Origin: CAZHHH01 sp052400685 | GTDB taxonomy: Bacteria; Bacteroidota; Bacteroidia; Bacteroidales; Marinilabiliaceae | Assembly (NCBI GenBank): GCA_052400685.1 | Contig: JBQTGJ010000002.1 | Length of the DNA stretch: 64,000 nucleotides | Direction: 5' to 3' (one strand) | Part shown: positions 9,709 to 19,275 of the stretch, in pieces | How positions within the stretch are numbered: position 1 is the stretch's first letter | Layout: the number at the start of each line of letters is the position of its first letter | Notes under the pieces: generated by a model | The model's database searches: none | Seen by the model: only the letters and a program-made list of their open reading frames with translations | Told to the model about the DNA's origin: nothing | Made by a program: the position numbers and the translations under genes

Positions 9709-9876
9709 TTACGATTCGGATTTCCCGGGTTACATTTTGGTTTTTCGCACTTACATTTGCATTTTTCACCGTTGCTTTTCAATTTTTCCCCGCTGCAATT
9801 GCATTTTTCGTTGTTGCATCTCTATTTTTCTTCATTGCAATTGCATTTTTCCAGATTACAATTGCATTTACCCTAC
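9709..9876. repeat. 21-bp minisatellite, eight degenerate units
   Basis: Units begin at 9709, 9730, 9751, 9772, 9793, 9814, 9835 and 9856, exactly 21 bp apart, with consensus close to TTGCAATTGCATTTTTCNNNG. On the plus strand this reads as a seven-residue pattern like LQLHFSx; on the minus strand as EKCNCNx with one stop. Strict spacing with heavy base divergence is unusual, but neither frame has a recognisable start context or gene context. Confidence 0.85.
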
Positions 9877-10096
9877 CCCACCTTCGGGTATGTTCATAAT
9901 TCTGTGTCACAGTCATTTTTTAAGTTAATATTTTTTTTGAATCTCAATTTCAAACTGCATCTCACTCTCAACGAAGAGCTAATTAAATCAATAATTCCGT
10001 TTTTTGTATTTGTCTTAATCTATTATTGCGTATTAATGTGTTGAATTTCGTTTTTTTTTACACTTGCATCCAACACATTTTTCTTGCCATAAGCAC

Positions 10097-10135
10097 AAAA
10101 AAAACGCATCAAGGGAAATCTCCTGATACGTTTTT
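10097..10135 (-). terminator. Terminator at the end of the PUL (after the GH97 gene)
   Basis: AAACGCATCAAGG and CCTGATACGTTT form a near-perfect stem; on the minus strand it is followed by a T-run (TTTTTTTT). It lies about 20 bp past the GH97 stop, consistent with the end of the leftward operon. Confidence 0.75.
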
Positions 10136-10156
10136 GAATCAATTTGTAAAAAAACA

Positions 10157-12172
10157 TTATTCCTCTTTGATGGGCGATAGCTTGACAGCTGCACCGCCGC
10201 CGGGTGCCAGGACAAAATCAAGAGATCCTGAATTATTCACCTCTTTTGAGGAAATGAGCACCGGATAAGGATTTGATTTGTAATCAGCACCTTTCCCATC
10301 AGAATATATTTCTGCTTTGTACTTTTTACCGGCATCTAAAAAAGACAATGGGATATTAAGTTTTCGCGCATCTTTGTTGGTGATAGCCCCCAAATACCAA
10401 TCCTCACTGTCCCAATCCTTTCGAGCAATTGTTGTGTACTTTCCAATTTCTGCATTCAACACTTTTGTTGTAAACCAGTTACAAGGAACATCTTTCAAAA
10501 ACTGAAACGCCGGCTGGCCCAAATAATTCTCGGGCAAATCGGAAGCCATCTGCAGCGGACTATACAAAACCACAAAAAGAGCTAGTTGTTTGGCCAAGGT
10601 TGTTTGAACCCTTGTTCCCGCAACAGTTTGATAATCGAAATTAAAAGTGCCGGGTGTAAAATCAAATGGTCCTGATAACATTCGGGTGAAAGGTAAAATA
10701 GTTGTATAGTCAGGAGGATTGCCACCATCATCAGACCATGCATCGTATTCCTGACCTCGTCCTCCCTCCTGCGTCATTAGGTTGGGATAGGTTCTTTGCA
10801 GGCCGGTTCCCTTTACAGGCTCATGATTATCAATCATAATATGATATTTAGCGGCCATTTCAATCACTTTCCGATAATGACGCACGCCATATTGCCCATC
10901 ATGCCATTCTTTTCCATCCAAAAATTTATTTACATAACCAGTTTTAACCGTATTCACCCCATTTTTTTGGTAAAGCTTGAATCCGTCCTCCATTTGCCTT
11001 TCATAATTCGATATAGCCCCACCAGTTTCATGATGCCCAATTAACCGCACATTCTTAGAAGCTGCATATTGACAAACTTTTTCGATATCAAAATCCGGGT
11101 AAGGTTGTGTAAAGCTAAATGCGTTCCCATCAAAAGACCAATCACCATCCCAACCAACATTCCACCCTTCAACCAGAACCCCATCAAATCCATTTGCCGA
11201 AGCAAAGTCTATATACTTCATTGTATTTTCAGTTGTAGCGCCGTGTTTGGGTCCCTGTCCCCAGGTGTATTTCTTAAGATGCATCCCCCACCAGATACCA
11301 ATATATTTTGAAGGTTTAATCCATGAAACATCCTGAACAGCACAGGGGTCATTTAAATTCAGCATTAGCTTTGATGTTGCCAACTCACCAACTGATTCTA
11401 CGACAATTAAAGTTCGCCAGGGTGTTGCAAAAGGCGCTTTTGCATAAACCTTAACACCATTGGACCAGGGGACCAGTTCGCTGATGTATTGATTGTTTGA
11501 AGTTCTTCTGAGAGTCATAGAAGCATAATCAGTAAGATTGGCCTCGTGCAGAGCAAAAAATAACCCATCAGCAGTTTCGAACACGGCGGGTGTATTAATG
11601 GTATCTGTTTCTCCCATAGAAGTGCGTCTGAATAAACTTTCGTAATAGCTGTTTTCCGAATGTACCGGAATCCACCAAACATTGTGTTCATCAGCAAAAG
11701 TGAAAGACGTTTTTTCATCTTTTATAACGAGACTATCTATATTGGGCTGTTTAGGGAAAAAATACCTAAACCCCAGGCCATCGTTAAACAACCTGAAAGT
11801 CAAATCAAGTAAACGAGATTGTCCACCATCCTCCTGAAGACTGACAACCATTTCGGTATGGTTATCATCTACAAACCGACTCTCCCCCCAGGGTTGTTCC
11901 CACTGATTTGAGATTGTTTGTTTTGATACACCAATCACTTTAAAATGGCTATCCATATCTTCCATATTCAAAAATGCAAATCCCATTTTGGATGGAGTCA
12001 CAATATCTTTATCATTCCTTGAAAGAGCATAAAACGCCTCTCCTTGTTTCAAGGAAAAAACCAATTGAAGATTTCCGTCAGGTGAACTAATTGTCAAATC
12101 GTCCTTTCGGCAACTTGTAAAACATGCTTCTGTCAAAAACAGAAGAAGTATGATCCTAAAAAAATGTATCAC
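10157..12172 (-). CDS. Glycoside hydrolase family 97 protein (SusB-like alpha-glucosidase), probable lipoprotein
   Basis: 671 aa, the usual GH97 length: N-terminal beta-sandwich, (beta/alpha)8 barrel, C-terminal all-beta domain. The N-terminus is hydrophobic and ends FTSC (Cys21), a plausible lipobox, so it is likely exported and lipid-anchored. Family blocks include KYIGIWWGMHLKKYTWGQG, HHETGG (Glu about residue 382), IDNHEPVKGTGLQRTYPN (Glu about 451) and QEGGRGQE (Glu about 468 and 475). Retaining Glu in the HHETGG and NHEP motifs resembles the inverting SusB type rather than the retaining galactosidase type. It is the last gene of the leftward PUL, 89 bp after the GH71/99-like gene. Likely job: releasing glucose from alpha-glucan oligosaccharides in the periplasm (inference from family and context). 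Confidence 0.9.
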   Translation of the reverse strand: MIHFFRIILLLFLTEACFTSCRKDDLTISSPDGNLQLVFSLKQGEAFYALSRNDKDIVTPSKMGFAFLNMEDMDSHFKVIGVSKQTISNQWEQPWGESRFVDDNHTEMVVSLQEDGGQSRLLDLTFRLFNDGLGFRYFFPKQPNIDSLVIKDEKTSFTFADEHNVWWIPVHSENSYYESLFRRTSMGETDTINTPAVFETADGLFFALHEANLTDYASMTLRRTSNNQYISELVPWSNGVKVYAKAPFATPWRTLIVVESVGELATSKLMLNLNDPCAVQDVSWIKPSKYIGIWWGMHLKKYTWGQGPKHGATTENTMKYIDFASANGFDGVLVEGWNVGWDGDWSFDGNAFSFTQPYPDFDIEKVCQYAASKNVRLIGHHETGGAISNYERQMEDGFKLYQKNGVNTVKTGYVNKFLDGKEWHDGQYGVRHYRKVIEMAAKYHIMIDNHEPVKGTGLQRTYPNLMTQEGGRGQEYDAWSDDGGNPPDYTTILPFTRMLSGPFDFTPGTFNFDYQTVAGTRVQTTLAKQLALFVVLYSPLQMASDLPENYLGQPAFQFLKDVPCNWFTTKVLNAEIGKYTTIARKDWDSEDWYLGAITNKDARKLNIPLSFLDAGKKYKAEIYSDGKGADYKSNPYPVLISSKEVNNSGSLDFVLAPGGGAAVKLSPIKEE

Positions 12173-12261
12173 GTGAAATTATTTTAAATAAAGTTCTAAA
12201 CACTAGATTATTTGCTACTTTTTAGACACAGGCTTTTTCTCTTAAAATAAATGTCTTTTAA

Positions 12262-13512
12262 TTACAAGACTGGTTCAAAACTCTGAAGTTCCTCAACAGC
12301 CTTATCCACCTGTAAAGACACAAAATAGTAGAATATCTGGTCCAAATGCTTTTGGGCATTTAAATCTGATTTAAACTCTTTACGCAAAAGAAACAAATGA
12401 TGAATCTGCTCAAACACCGATTCATTACTTGTGACGCCTGCGAATTGTTTAATTTTATCCAGATAGGTATATCCAAATTGCTGTGTTGGTTCAATAATGG
12501 TTCCTTCTCCGAAATCATTCCAGGTAACCAATTGCAGATAATCTACATCGGCCACACCAGCCTTCTGAAGAGTTGCATCCAGCGTGGCCCCATTATTATG
12601 ATCAATGGTCCATCCTATTCCATCACCCCAACCACCTTCCTGATAGAAATCAATAAATCCGGGATAGGCACTTCCCATCACCACTCCTAACCCCGTGGCC
12701 CTATCATTATAAAAATTATCCAAATAGGAATTGTTCATGTACACCCAGGCATATTCGCCGTGGGCATTATCACCTGCGTCGGCAGACTCATTCCAAAGAG
12801 TAAGGAACATTGGCTTTGAATCCAAAATGTTAAATACATTAGTCCATGCCTGAGGCGTTTGCAAAGTAATGGGCCCAAATACCATTAGTAAAGGGTGATT
12901 ATCGATGTAAACGTAGGAAGGTGAATTAAAAAAATTTGATTGTAAAAACCGCATATCTGTTTTAGCTGCGCTTTCGTTAGAAGCCGCCATTCCGCAGCTT
13001 ACAACCTCAGACAGAGTTCGGTCTTCATAGACAATAGAAAACTTCAGCCCCACTTTATCAATAAGGTCAATCACAGCTTGTGTGTTATCATTAATAATCT
13101 GGTAATCATTAACGTCATAGGTCCCATACCAATCAAACAAAACGCCATCAAGTCCGGCATATTTCATCAAAAGAAGATGATATTCAATCACATCCTTATC
13201 GCCCGAATGATAGGGTCCAATCTGAGGATAAAAATAAGAAGCAATCTCCCGTTTCCCATCACCATCGATGATATCGGGATTCATATTGGACATTGTCCAA
13301 TGCATACCCCAGGTATTGTTTGCGCTGCTTTCTTTCGTTTCGAACCACGTCATGTAATGCACAAAAATCTCTGTATTATTACTTTTTGGAAGGGTCACCG
13401 GATCATATACAATCACTTCATCATTTTGAGGAAGTGTTCTTTTTTCTTTGCTACACCCCAGCAATCCATCCAAGAAAAAACATGCAGTGCACAGGCAAAT
13501 AATCAATCTCAT
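12262..13512 (-). CDS. GH71/GH99-like glycoside hydrolase lipoprotein
   Basis: 416 aa from MRLIICLCTACFFLDG; the longer frame adds an unlikely 18-residue leader. Signal peptide with lipobox LLGC predicts an outer-membrane or periplasmic lipoprotein. The mature protein shows barrel features: VHYMTWFET, HWTMSN, YYPQIGPY-like FYPQIGPYHSGD, YAGLDGVLFDWYG and LVTWNDFGEGTIIEP near residues 330-344. The last block matches the WND(F/Y)GE signature of GH71 (alpha-1,3-glucanases) and the EWxEGT catalytic block of GH99; relative to GH99 the first acid is Asp rather than Glu. It sits between susD and the GH97 gene. Activity is most likely endo-action on an alpha-linked polysaccharide, but linkage specificity cannot be deduced. 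Confidence 0.8.
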   Translation of the reverse strand: MRLIICLCTACFFLDGLLGCSKEKRTLPQNDEVIVYDPVTLPKSNNTEIFVHYMTWFETKESSANNTWGMHWTMSNMNPDIIDGDGKREIASYFYPQIGPYHSGDKDVIEYHLLLMKYAGLDGVLFDWYGTYDVNDYQIINDNTQAVIDLIDKVGLKFSIVYEDRTLSEVVSCGMAASNESAAKTDMRFLQSNFFNSPSYVYIDNHPLLMVFGPITLQTPQAWTNVFNILDSKPMFLTLWNESADAGDNAHGEYAWVYMNNSYLDNFYNDRATGLGVVMGSAYPGFIDFYQEGGWGDGIGWTIDHNNGATLDATLQKAGVADVDYLQLVTWNDFGEGTIIEPTQQFGYTYLDKIKQFAGVTSNESVFEQIHHLFLLRKEFKSDLNAQKHLDQIFYYFVSLQVDKAVEELQSFEPVL

Positions 13513-13570
13513 AGCTTTAAATTCTAAGGTTAAATAAAAGCTTAAACATCCTTTACATAAAACCAATAAA

Positions 13571-13597
13571 TCAATCCGGGAAGTAATCCCGGATTGA
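13571..13597 (-). promoter_or_regulatory. Strong intercistronic hairpin after susD
   Basis: TCAATCCGGGA-AGTAA-TCCCGGATTGA is a perfect 11-bp stem with a 5-nt loop, 14 bp beyond the susD stop codon. The tail on the minus strand is T-rich but not a clean T-tract. It may act as a partial terminator or 3' stabiliser, making susCD transcript more abundant than the downstream hydrolase transcript. Confidence 0.6.
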
Positions 13598-13610
13598 CAA
13601 TATGGCCTAT

Positions 13611-15113
13611 TTAATAACCCGGATTTTGCTGTAACGCAGAGTTTTTATCTAACTCAGTTTGTGGGATCGGATAAATCCCTTTAAAATTTTCCGAAACCCC
13701 CTTTTCCCACCAAGGTAAGAAATAGGTACCAAAGCGAATATTGACGCTGCGACGATTCCCTTCAAAAACAAACTCACGCAATAATTCATCATTCAAAAAA
13801 TTCAGGTCGATTGTTTCGGGCATTTCTGTTGTTGCTCTTCCAATAATCTCAGAAAGGAAATTTCCGGCTTTCTCAGGATTACCCAGACGCACATAACACT
13901 CTGCTTGCATCATTTGTATCTCGGCATAGCGCATCAACACCCAATCGTGATCACGTTCCCATTGTTCGCCTGCTTTCATTTCGTATTTACCCAAACGTAC
14001 ACCTTCGTACTTCTCTGCATTTGTAAACTTTACAATATCTTCGGTATAAATCAAAGGATCACCTGTATCCAAAATAAGTACCGAACCAGTGCGCTTATCT
14101 ATTTGTTCACCTTCAATTAAAGCATTTCTTCGAATATCATTCTCGGCAAACATTGAGTAAACACCGGGCTGAGCAGATATTCCGTTGGCACTCCACTGAT
14201 AGTCGCCTGTTGCTGAAATCGTCCATTTGTGGTCATAGTGTACCGACATTGAATTTAAATAGTTGCCCACCGTTCCCTCTTTTCCGTCGTAAGGAATTAC
14301 CAACATATTTTCTTTCGACACTTGATTCTCTGTCAGGAAATTAGTAAAGTAGTCAGGTTCAATAATGTATCCTGTCACTTTTTCACATTGCTCAATGCAA
14401 TCTGACCAACGAGCCTGTCCAATATAGACTTCTGAATTAATATATAAACGAGCCAACAGACCATGCACTACACTTTGGGAAAAACGACCATAAATAGGCG
14501 TTTTAGAAAGATAAGGAAGAGCCTCCGTAAATTCTGTTTCAACAAAACTGTACACATCAGAACGCGGAGAAGTAGATACAGGATCAGTAGCCCCAAAATC
14601 TACGTTTAAAGGGACATTACCGAACATATCTAACAACTGAAGGTAATAATAGGCTCTAATACTCTTTAATTCGGCCTGAATAGCCATTTTAGCATCATCA
14701 GAAAGCTCAGCCTTATTAACAATACTAATTTTTTCATTAATTTTATTAATGCCTTGATAACAGTAACGCCAGGCACTTAAAAGCATCACATTATTGGGTT
14801 CCCAGGTATGAAACTGAGCTTGCTGGTAACGCCCCCCATCATACCAGTCGGTACCCCTCGTTGGAATACAGGCTTCATCAGAGCTACACTCATTGAGAAA
14901 AAAAACATATTCGCAGGTAGGATAAGAGTTGGATACATCATCTTTAAACCCTCTTAGCGTAGCATAAGCACCTCCAACTAAAGTCTCTACTTCTCCAGCA
15001 GACATACCATAATCTTTAGATTCCACCTGACTGTACAATGTTTCATCCAGGTTGGTGCAAGAAATGGCGGAAAGCACAACTGCCAAAATAAGAAAAACAA
15101 TATTTAGCTTCAT
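13611..15113 (-). CDS. susD: SusD/RagB-family nutrient-binding outer-membrane lipoprotein
   Basis: 500 aa from MKLNIVFLILAVVLSAISC, a textbook lipoprotein signal with Cys at residue 19. Start chosen here because the upstream nine residues precede the signal peptide. SusD architecture is evident: N-terminal TPR-like helices (LDETLYSQVES, VGGAYATLRG, WRYCYQGINKINE, RAYYYLQLLDMFGNVPL), then the C-terminal block ending LREFVFEGNRRSVNIRF and IPQTELDKNSALQQNPGY, all typical. It binds glycan on the cell surface and caps the SusC barrel. Gene lies 70 bp downstream of susC. Substrate unknown. Confidence 0.93.
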   Translation of the reverse strand: MKLNIVFLILAVVLSAISCTNLDETLYSQVESKDYGMSAGEVETLVGGAYATLRGFKDDVSNSYPTCEYVFFLNECSSDEACIPTRGTDWYDGGRYQQAQFHTWEPNNVMLLSAWRYCYQGINKINEKISIVNKAELSDDAKMAIQAELKSIRAYYYLQLLDMFGNVPLNVDFGATDPVSTSPRSDVYSFVETEFTEALPYLSKTPIYGRFSQSVVHGLLARLYINSEVYIGQARWSDCIEQCEKVTGYIIEPDYFTNFLTENQVSKENMLVIPYDGKEGTVGNYLNSMSVHYDHKWTISATGDYQWSANGISAQPGVYSMFAENDIRRNALIEGEQIDKRTGSVLILDTGDPLIYTEDIVKFTNAEKYEGVRLGKYEMKAGEQWERDHDWVLMRYAEIQMMQAECYVRLGNPEKAGNFLSEIIGRATTEMPETIDLNFLNDELLREFVFEGNRRSVNIRFGTYFLPWWEKGVSENFKGIYPIPQTELDKNSALQQNPGY

Positions 15114-15183
15114 AATTATATTTTTAAATTGATACTGCAAAAAACCATATGATCAACGGCGAAGCATTAACCATTGGCTAACA

Positions 15184-18120
15184 TTAAAACGATATGTTTA
15201 AACCCAATGAAAAGGTGCGTGGCTTTGGATAATAGTTAAACATATCAATTCCCGGAGCGGATAGTCCATCAATACTAACTTCCGGATCAACCCCTGTGTA
15301 TCCCGTTAGCACAAACAAATTTTCTCCTGTTAAATAAACTCGTGCTTTGGATAATCCAATTTCGCGCACCGGAATAGTATAAGCCAATGTAACGGTTTGC
15401 AAGCGGAAAAAGGAAGCATCCTCAATCCAATAACCAGAATAAACAGGCGTACTGGTAATACCACTCGTCAGAAAATCATCAGGTACATTCTTCGACGGTA
15501 AACGTGAAGGATCGTTCATTACCATGGCTGTTGCATTCAATACTTTTTGACCGAACATTCCATATGTAGAAAAAGCCGCATCAAAACTCTTGTATCGGAA
15601 ATTCATTCCAAAACCAAGATTTAACTTTGGTTGAATATTTCCCAAATCTGAAGATGTTTCATCATTATTAAAAGAGCCATCCGCATTTAGGCCATGATTT
15701 TGGGGTCCCCAAAAAGTTCCTACCGCATAACCTTCAGCAATTACTTGAGAATACAAACCCGACATTCCTGGCAAACCGTGCAGGGAACCAGTATAAAAAG
15801 CGCCTCCATCTTCTGAGACAAATTTATCGTTCGATAATTTGTCAATTGTTTGTTTGTTACTGGCCAATGTAAGATTCGCATCCATTGAGAAATCGCCATT
15901 TACCAAGATGTTGCCATTTAGCGATAATTCAATCCCCTTATTGGTCATATCACCCACATTAGCAAGCATTAATGGGAAAGGGTATTCATTAGCAGGCACC
16001 GGATATTCATACAAAAGATCACTGGTATTTTTCTGATATACCTCCAATGTCCCTGTAAAACGATTCATTAAGGTAAAATCAAGGCCAATGTTAAACTGCG
16101 CTGTTTCTTCCCATTTAAGATTAGGATTGGGATTTTGAACAGTTCCATACCCCGATTTCCAGCTATCAGTTTCCCCGTTATAATAACGATCAGATGACAC
16201 AGCACCCACAATTTCTAATGATTTGTACTCCCCAATACCATCCTGATTACCCGTGATGCCATAACCAACGCGTAACTTTAAATTATTCAACCATCCTGAC
16301 GTGCCATCCATAAAACGCTCTTCAGATATACGCCAACCTATCGAAGCTGACGGAAACACACCCCATTTATTATTATTCCCAAACCGACTTGAGCCATCAC
16401 GACGGATAGTCCCTGTTGCCATGTATTTATCAGCGAAAGTATAGTTGGCACGACCAAAGAACGATATAAGCGTAGCTTCTCCTTTATAAGAGTATGTATC
16501 ATCAGCCCTAAAATCCTGACCGGCGGCTAAATTGTTATACAAAAAAAGGTCGGTATCGAATCCTCTGCGTTGCGCACCAAATCCACTATACACATTATTC
16601 AAATAGGAATACCCTCCCATTACATTAAACTTATGCTCATCAAAAGTTTTATTGTAAGTCAGGTACGTTTCTACCTGATTGTTAACATACTCACCCAACG
16701 TTTTTTGAGCATACCCTTTTTCAGATCGCCCTTCTAAAACAGCATAGGAAGGTTTGTACAAATTTCCCTTATGAGAATTATATTCATAAGATAGATTGGT
16801 AGTCGATTTGAACCCTGGTAAAAGTTCGAGCTCAGCTTTTAAGTATCCCATCAACCTATTGCGCTGATCTTTCGCTGTTCGATTGGAGTTGATCTCAACA
16901 GGGTTTTCATAAGTATTCCCCCCCACTTCGGTAAAATTACCGCTGGCATCGCGCACTGAAATCACCGGACTTAAATTATACGCTCTTTCAAAAATCCGGT
17001 AATCCAACGGCGACCACTCATCCTGACTGGCGTTTAAACCGACCTCCACTTTTAACTTGTCTTTCAAACCATATTGATAAGCAGACAAATTGGAACTCAG
17101 CCGATTTAAAGAAGATGATTTTATTACTCCTTCATTTTCAAAATAAGTGACGGATGCCCGCAAACCACTCTCTTCACTACCATTATAGAAACTGAGGGTA
17201 TGAGATTGAGAAACACTTGTTTGTTCTAATTCCTTTTGCCAATCAGTATCACCTCCGTAATCAATCGCATCCCAATCTTCATTTTCGCGTACATATTGAC
17301 GCCATTGATTGGCCGACAGTAAGTCTAAACGATTAGAGATAGACCCAACAGCGACATATCCCGAATATTCAATAGTTTTTCCACTATTTTCGCGATTGGT
17401 GGTAACAATAATAACACCATTTGCACCTCTGGAACCATATATGGCTGAGGCAGAAGCGTCTTTAAGTACATCAATAGATAGTATCTCAGAAGGCTGAACA
17501 GTATTAATGTCTACGCCTGGTATTCCATCTACTACTATTAAAGGATTGTTCCCGGCAGCAATGGAGGTTCCTCCCCGCAAACGAACGGTTGAGCCCGAGG
17601 CAGGATCCCCGGAACCTTGTACCACGGATAAACCAGCGACTCTGCCTTGCAGCACCTGTTCAGTGGAAGAAATAACGCCAGTTCGTAATTTATCGGACGA
17701 AACAGATGAAATAGCTCCTGTTAAATCTGATTTACGCATGGTGCCATAACCAATGGCCACAACTACAGCTTCGTCCAATGCTACAACACTGGGAATCATT
17801 CTAATAACCAGCGGAAATGCACTACTATCATCAATCATAATTGATTGAGATTCGTAACTAATAAACGAAACACCAATGGAACTGCCAGTTGGAACTTCAA
17901 GGCTAAACGAACCATCCCTTCCGGTAATAATACCAGTGGTTGTTCCTTCAACAATAACAGAAGCGCCAGGTAATGGCTCACCTGTTTCATCACTAACAAT
18001 ACCAGAAACAGAAATTGAGGCTTGCTGGGCAAACCCTCCCAAACTAAACAAACAAAACCCGCAAATAAGGACTATAACCTTTAGAAGGGATTGGGATTTT
18101 AAATTATATGGAATATTCAT
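15184..18120 (-). CDS. susC: SusC/RagA-family TonB-linked outer-membrane transporter
   Basis: 978 aa. Signal peptide (hydrophobic VIVLICGFCLFSLGGFAQ), then a CarboxypepD_reg-like beta-sandwich (VSGIVSDETGEPLPGASVIV, about residues 37-110), a TonB-interacting segment, the plug domain (GYGTMRKSDLTGAISSV, QVLQGRVAGLSVVQGSG, IRGGTSI-like LRGGTS, SIDVLKDASASAIYGSRGANG) and a C-terminal barrel ending in FSLGLNISF with terminal Phe. Imports oligosaccharides across the outer membrane as a complex with SusD encoded next. It is about 50 bp from the upstream accessory gene, in the same operon. No damage is seen. Confidence 0.95.
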   Translation of the reverse strand: MNIPYNLKSQSLLKVIVLICGFCLFSLGGFAQQASISVSGIVSDETGEPLPGASVIVEGTTTGIITGRDGSFSLEVPTGSSIGVSFISYESQSIMIDDSSAFPLVIRMIPSVVALDEAVVVAIGYGTMRKSDLTGAISSVSSDKLRTGVISSTEQVLQGRVAGLSVVQGSGDPASGSTVRLRGGTSIAAGNNPLIVVDGIPGVDINTVQPSEILSIDVLKDASASAIYGSRGANGVIIVTTNRENSGKTIEYSGYVAVGSISNRLDLLSANQWRQYVRENEDWDAIDYGGDTDWQKELEQTSVSQSHTLSFYNGSEESGLRASVTYFENEGVIKSSSLNRLSSNLSAYQYGLKDKLKVEVGLNASQDEWSPLDYRIFERAYNLSPVISVRDASGNFTEVGGNTYENPVEINSNRTAKDQRNRLMGYLKAELELLPGFKSTTNLSYEYNSHKGNLYKPSYAVLEGRSEKGYAQKTLGEYVNNQVETYLTYNKTFDEHKFNVMGGYSYLNNVYSGFGAQRRGFDTDLFLYNNLAAGQDFRADDTYSYKGEATLISFFGRANYTFADKYMATGTIRRDGSSRFGNNNKWGVFPSASIGWRISEERFMDGTSGWLNNLKLRVGYGITGNQDGIGEYKSLEIVGAVSSDRYYNGETDSWKSGYGTVQNPNPNLKWEETAQFNIGLDFTLMNRFTGTLEVYQKNTSDLLYEYPVPANEYPFPLMLANVGDMTNKGIELSLNGNILVNGDFSMDANLTLASNKQTIDKLSNDKFVSEDGGAFYTGSLHGLPGMSGLYSQVIAEGYAVGTFWGPQNHGLNADGSFNNDETSSDLGNIQPKLNLGFGMNFRYKSFDAAFSTYGMFGQKVLNATAMVMNDPSRLPSKNVPDDFLTSGITSTPVYSGYWIEDASFFRLQTVTLAYTIPVREIGLSKARVYLTGENLFVLTGYTGVDPEVSIDGLSAPGIDMFNYYPKPRTFSLGLNISF

Positions 18121-18170
18121 AAAATCTTATTTTTTAAATTTACCATTACACGTTGTTTTTAGACCAGTAC

Positions 18171-19262
18171 TTACTTGTCGACATTCACCAACGTAATGTC
18201 AGTATCACTAATGGTACGATCATTATTATCTTTTACCAATACGTGAATTTTAGAGAGATTAGATATTTCCTTTAACTCGGTTGCTAAATCAATAAATCCC
18301 TTTATTTCATCCACTCCGCCCCTAAATTCACCTGCAATTTCTTTGGATCCTGCTGTAATTGTGTATGCCAAACTGGTAACGCCCCGTTCGTTATGCACAC
18401 GGATAATACCTAATATATCTTTCTGACTAATTTTGAGGGGAAATAAATTAAAGACTGGGGATGGAGGGGGCACTACATTAGCGGCAAATAGCTTCTGATC
18501 TCCGGAAGTTTTACCCCAGTCGCCATTTACAAAATTCACAAACAGAAAAGTCATGTTTTCCATCACATAATCCTCGGGCGCATTGAAATATGTCTTAGGA
18601 ATCATATCCATTTTATAAAAGCCATTACCCAAGTCTTTCAATTTTGTTTTTTCAACCACCTCAGGTATCCAAGCCTGAAATTCCTGAAGGATTTCCCAGT
18701 CATTCAATCCACTATGAATGTGAACTGTTGATGACTGATCCCAATCAGCAATAAGATTGGAATTAAACAGGATACTCAAGGGAGAATCAATGTATGGCTT
18801 CTCGGGAAATGATTGTATAAGCTCTTCGGCCGTGTAAAAATCAGAAAATGGCGTATAGCTGACGCTAGCGACCCCTGACTGCTTAGAGCCATCTTTATTT
18901 TTTAAACGGAGCCAGAAACCGGCACTGGCAGCTATGTCTTCTGCCGATACGCCAAAATACTCTGTTGGGATTAAATCAAAACGCCAAATAGAATTACCTT
19001 CATAAGAAAGCTTTGCATAATCGGAAGAGTTCTCCCAATTACCAGCATCCGGCTCCGATGGAGACCATATCCAAAGGTATACATCTTCATCTTCTGCGAA
19101 AGTCGTCCCCGCCAGATCGAAATACCAGGACACCTGTTCGGTATATTGATATACAGCAGGATAGCTCCATATCTTCGCAATTTCCCCAGCCTCCTCTGTT
19201 TGGGCATACAAAACAGATGGCAAAAATATAAGTACAATAAAACTATAAATAAATGTTTTCAT
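18171..19262 (-). CDS. Secreted PUL accessory protein with two repeated beta-domains (SusE/F-like position)
   Basis: 363 aa from MKTFIYSFIVLIFLPSVLYAQ, a Sec signal peptide without lipobox. Two halves look like duplicated domains: GNSIWRFDLIPTEYFGV...GFWLRLKNKDG...SG and GNGFYKMDMIPKTYFNAP...FLFVNFVNGDWGKTSG. This layout and its place directly before susC suggest a surface or periplasmic glycan-binding protein, analogous to SusE/SusF, but I do not recognise the family with certainty (a DUF4961-type assignment is possible). A tryptophan-rich first domain (WSYPAVY, VSWYFDL, YLWIWSP) fits carbohydrate contact. Thirteen bp separate it from the upstream lipoprotein gene. Confidence 0.65.
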   Translation of the reverse strand: MKTFIYSFIVLIFLPSVLYAQTEEAGEIAKIWSYPAVYQYTEQVSWYFDLAGTTFAEDEDVYLWIWSPSEPDAGNWENSSDYAKLSYEGNSIWRFDLIPTEYFGVSAEDIAASAGFWLRLKNKDGSKQSGVASVSYTPFSDFYTAEELIQSFPEKPYIDSPLSILFNSNLIADWDQSSTVHIHSGLNDWEILQEFQAWIPEVVEKTKLKDLGNGFYKMDMIPKTYFNAPEDYVMENMTFLFVNFVNGDWGKTSGDQKLFAANVVPPPSPVFNLFPLKISQKDILGIIRVHNERGVTSLAYTITAGSKEIAGEFRGGVDEIKGFIDLATELKEISNLSKIHVLVKDNNDRTISDTDITLVNVDK

Positions 19263-19275
19263 AAAATGTAGAATT

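Larger units (their letters stand above)
9151..10156. other. Gene-free, repeat-rich kilobase
   Basis: Contains three copies of a ~95-bp unit, a 21-bp minisatellite, an AT-rich stretch and the PUL terminator. The plus-strand frame across 9706-10044 is open only because the 21-bp period keeps it open; it has no homology that I recognise and is not called as a gene. Confidence 0.75.

Noticed and set aside
9706..10044. Leucine/phenylalanine-rich 112-codon ORF
   Set aside because: Kept open by the 21-bp satellite; composition is that of the repeat and it has no gene-like neighbours.
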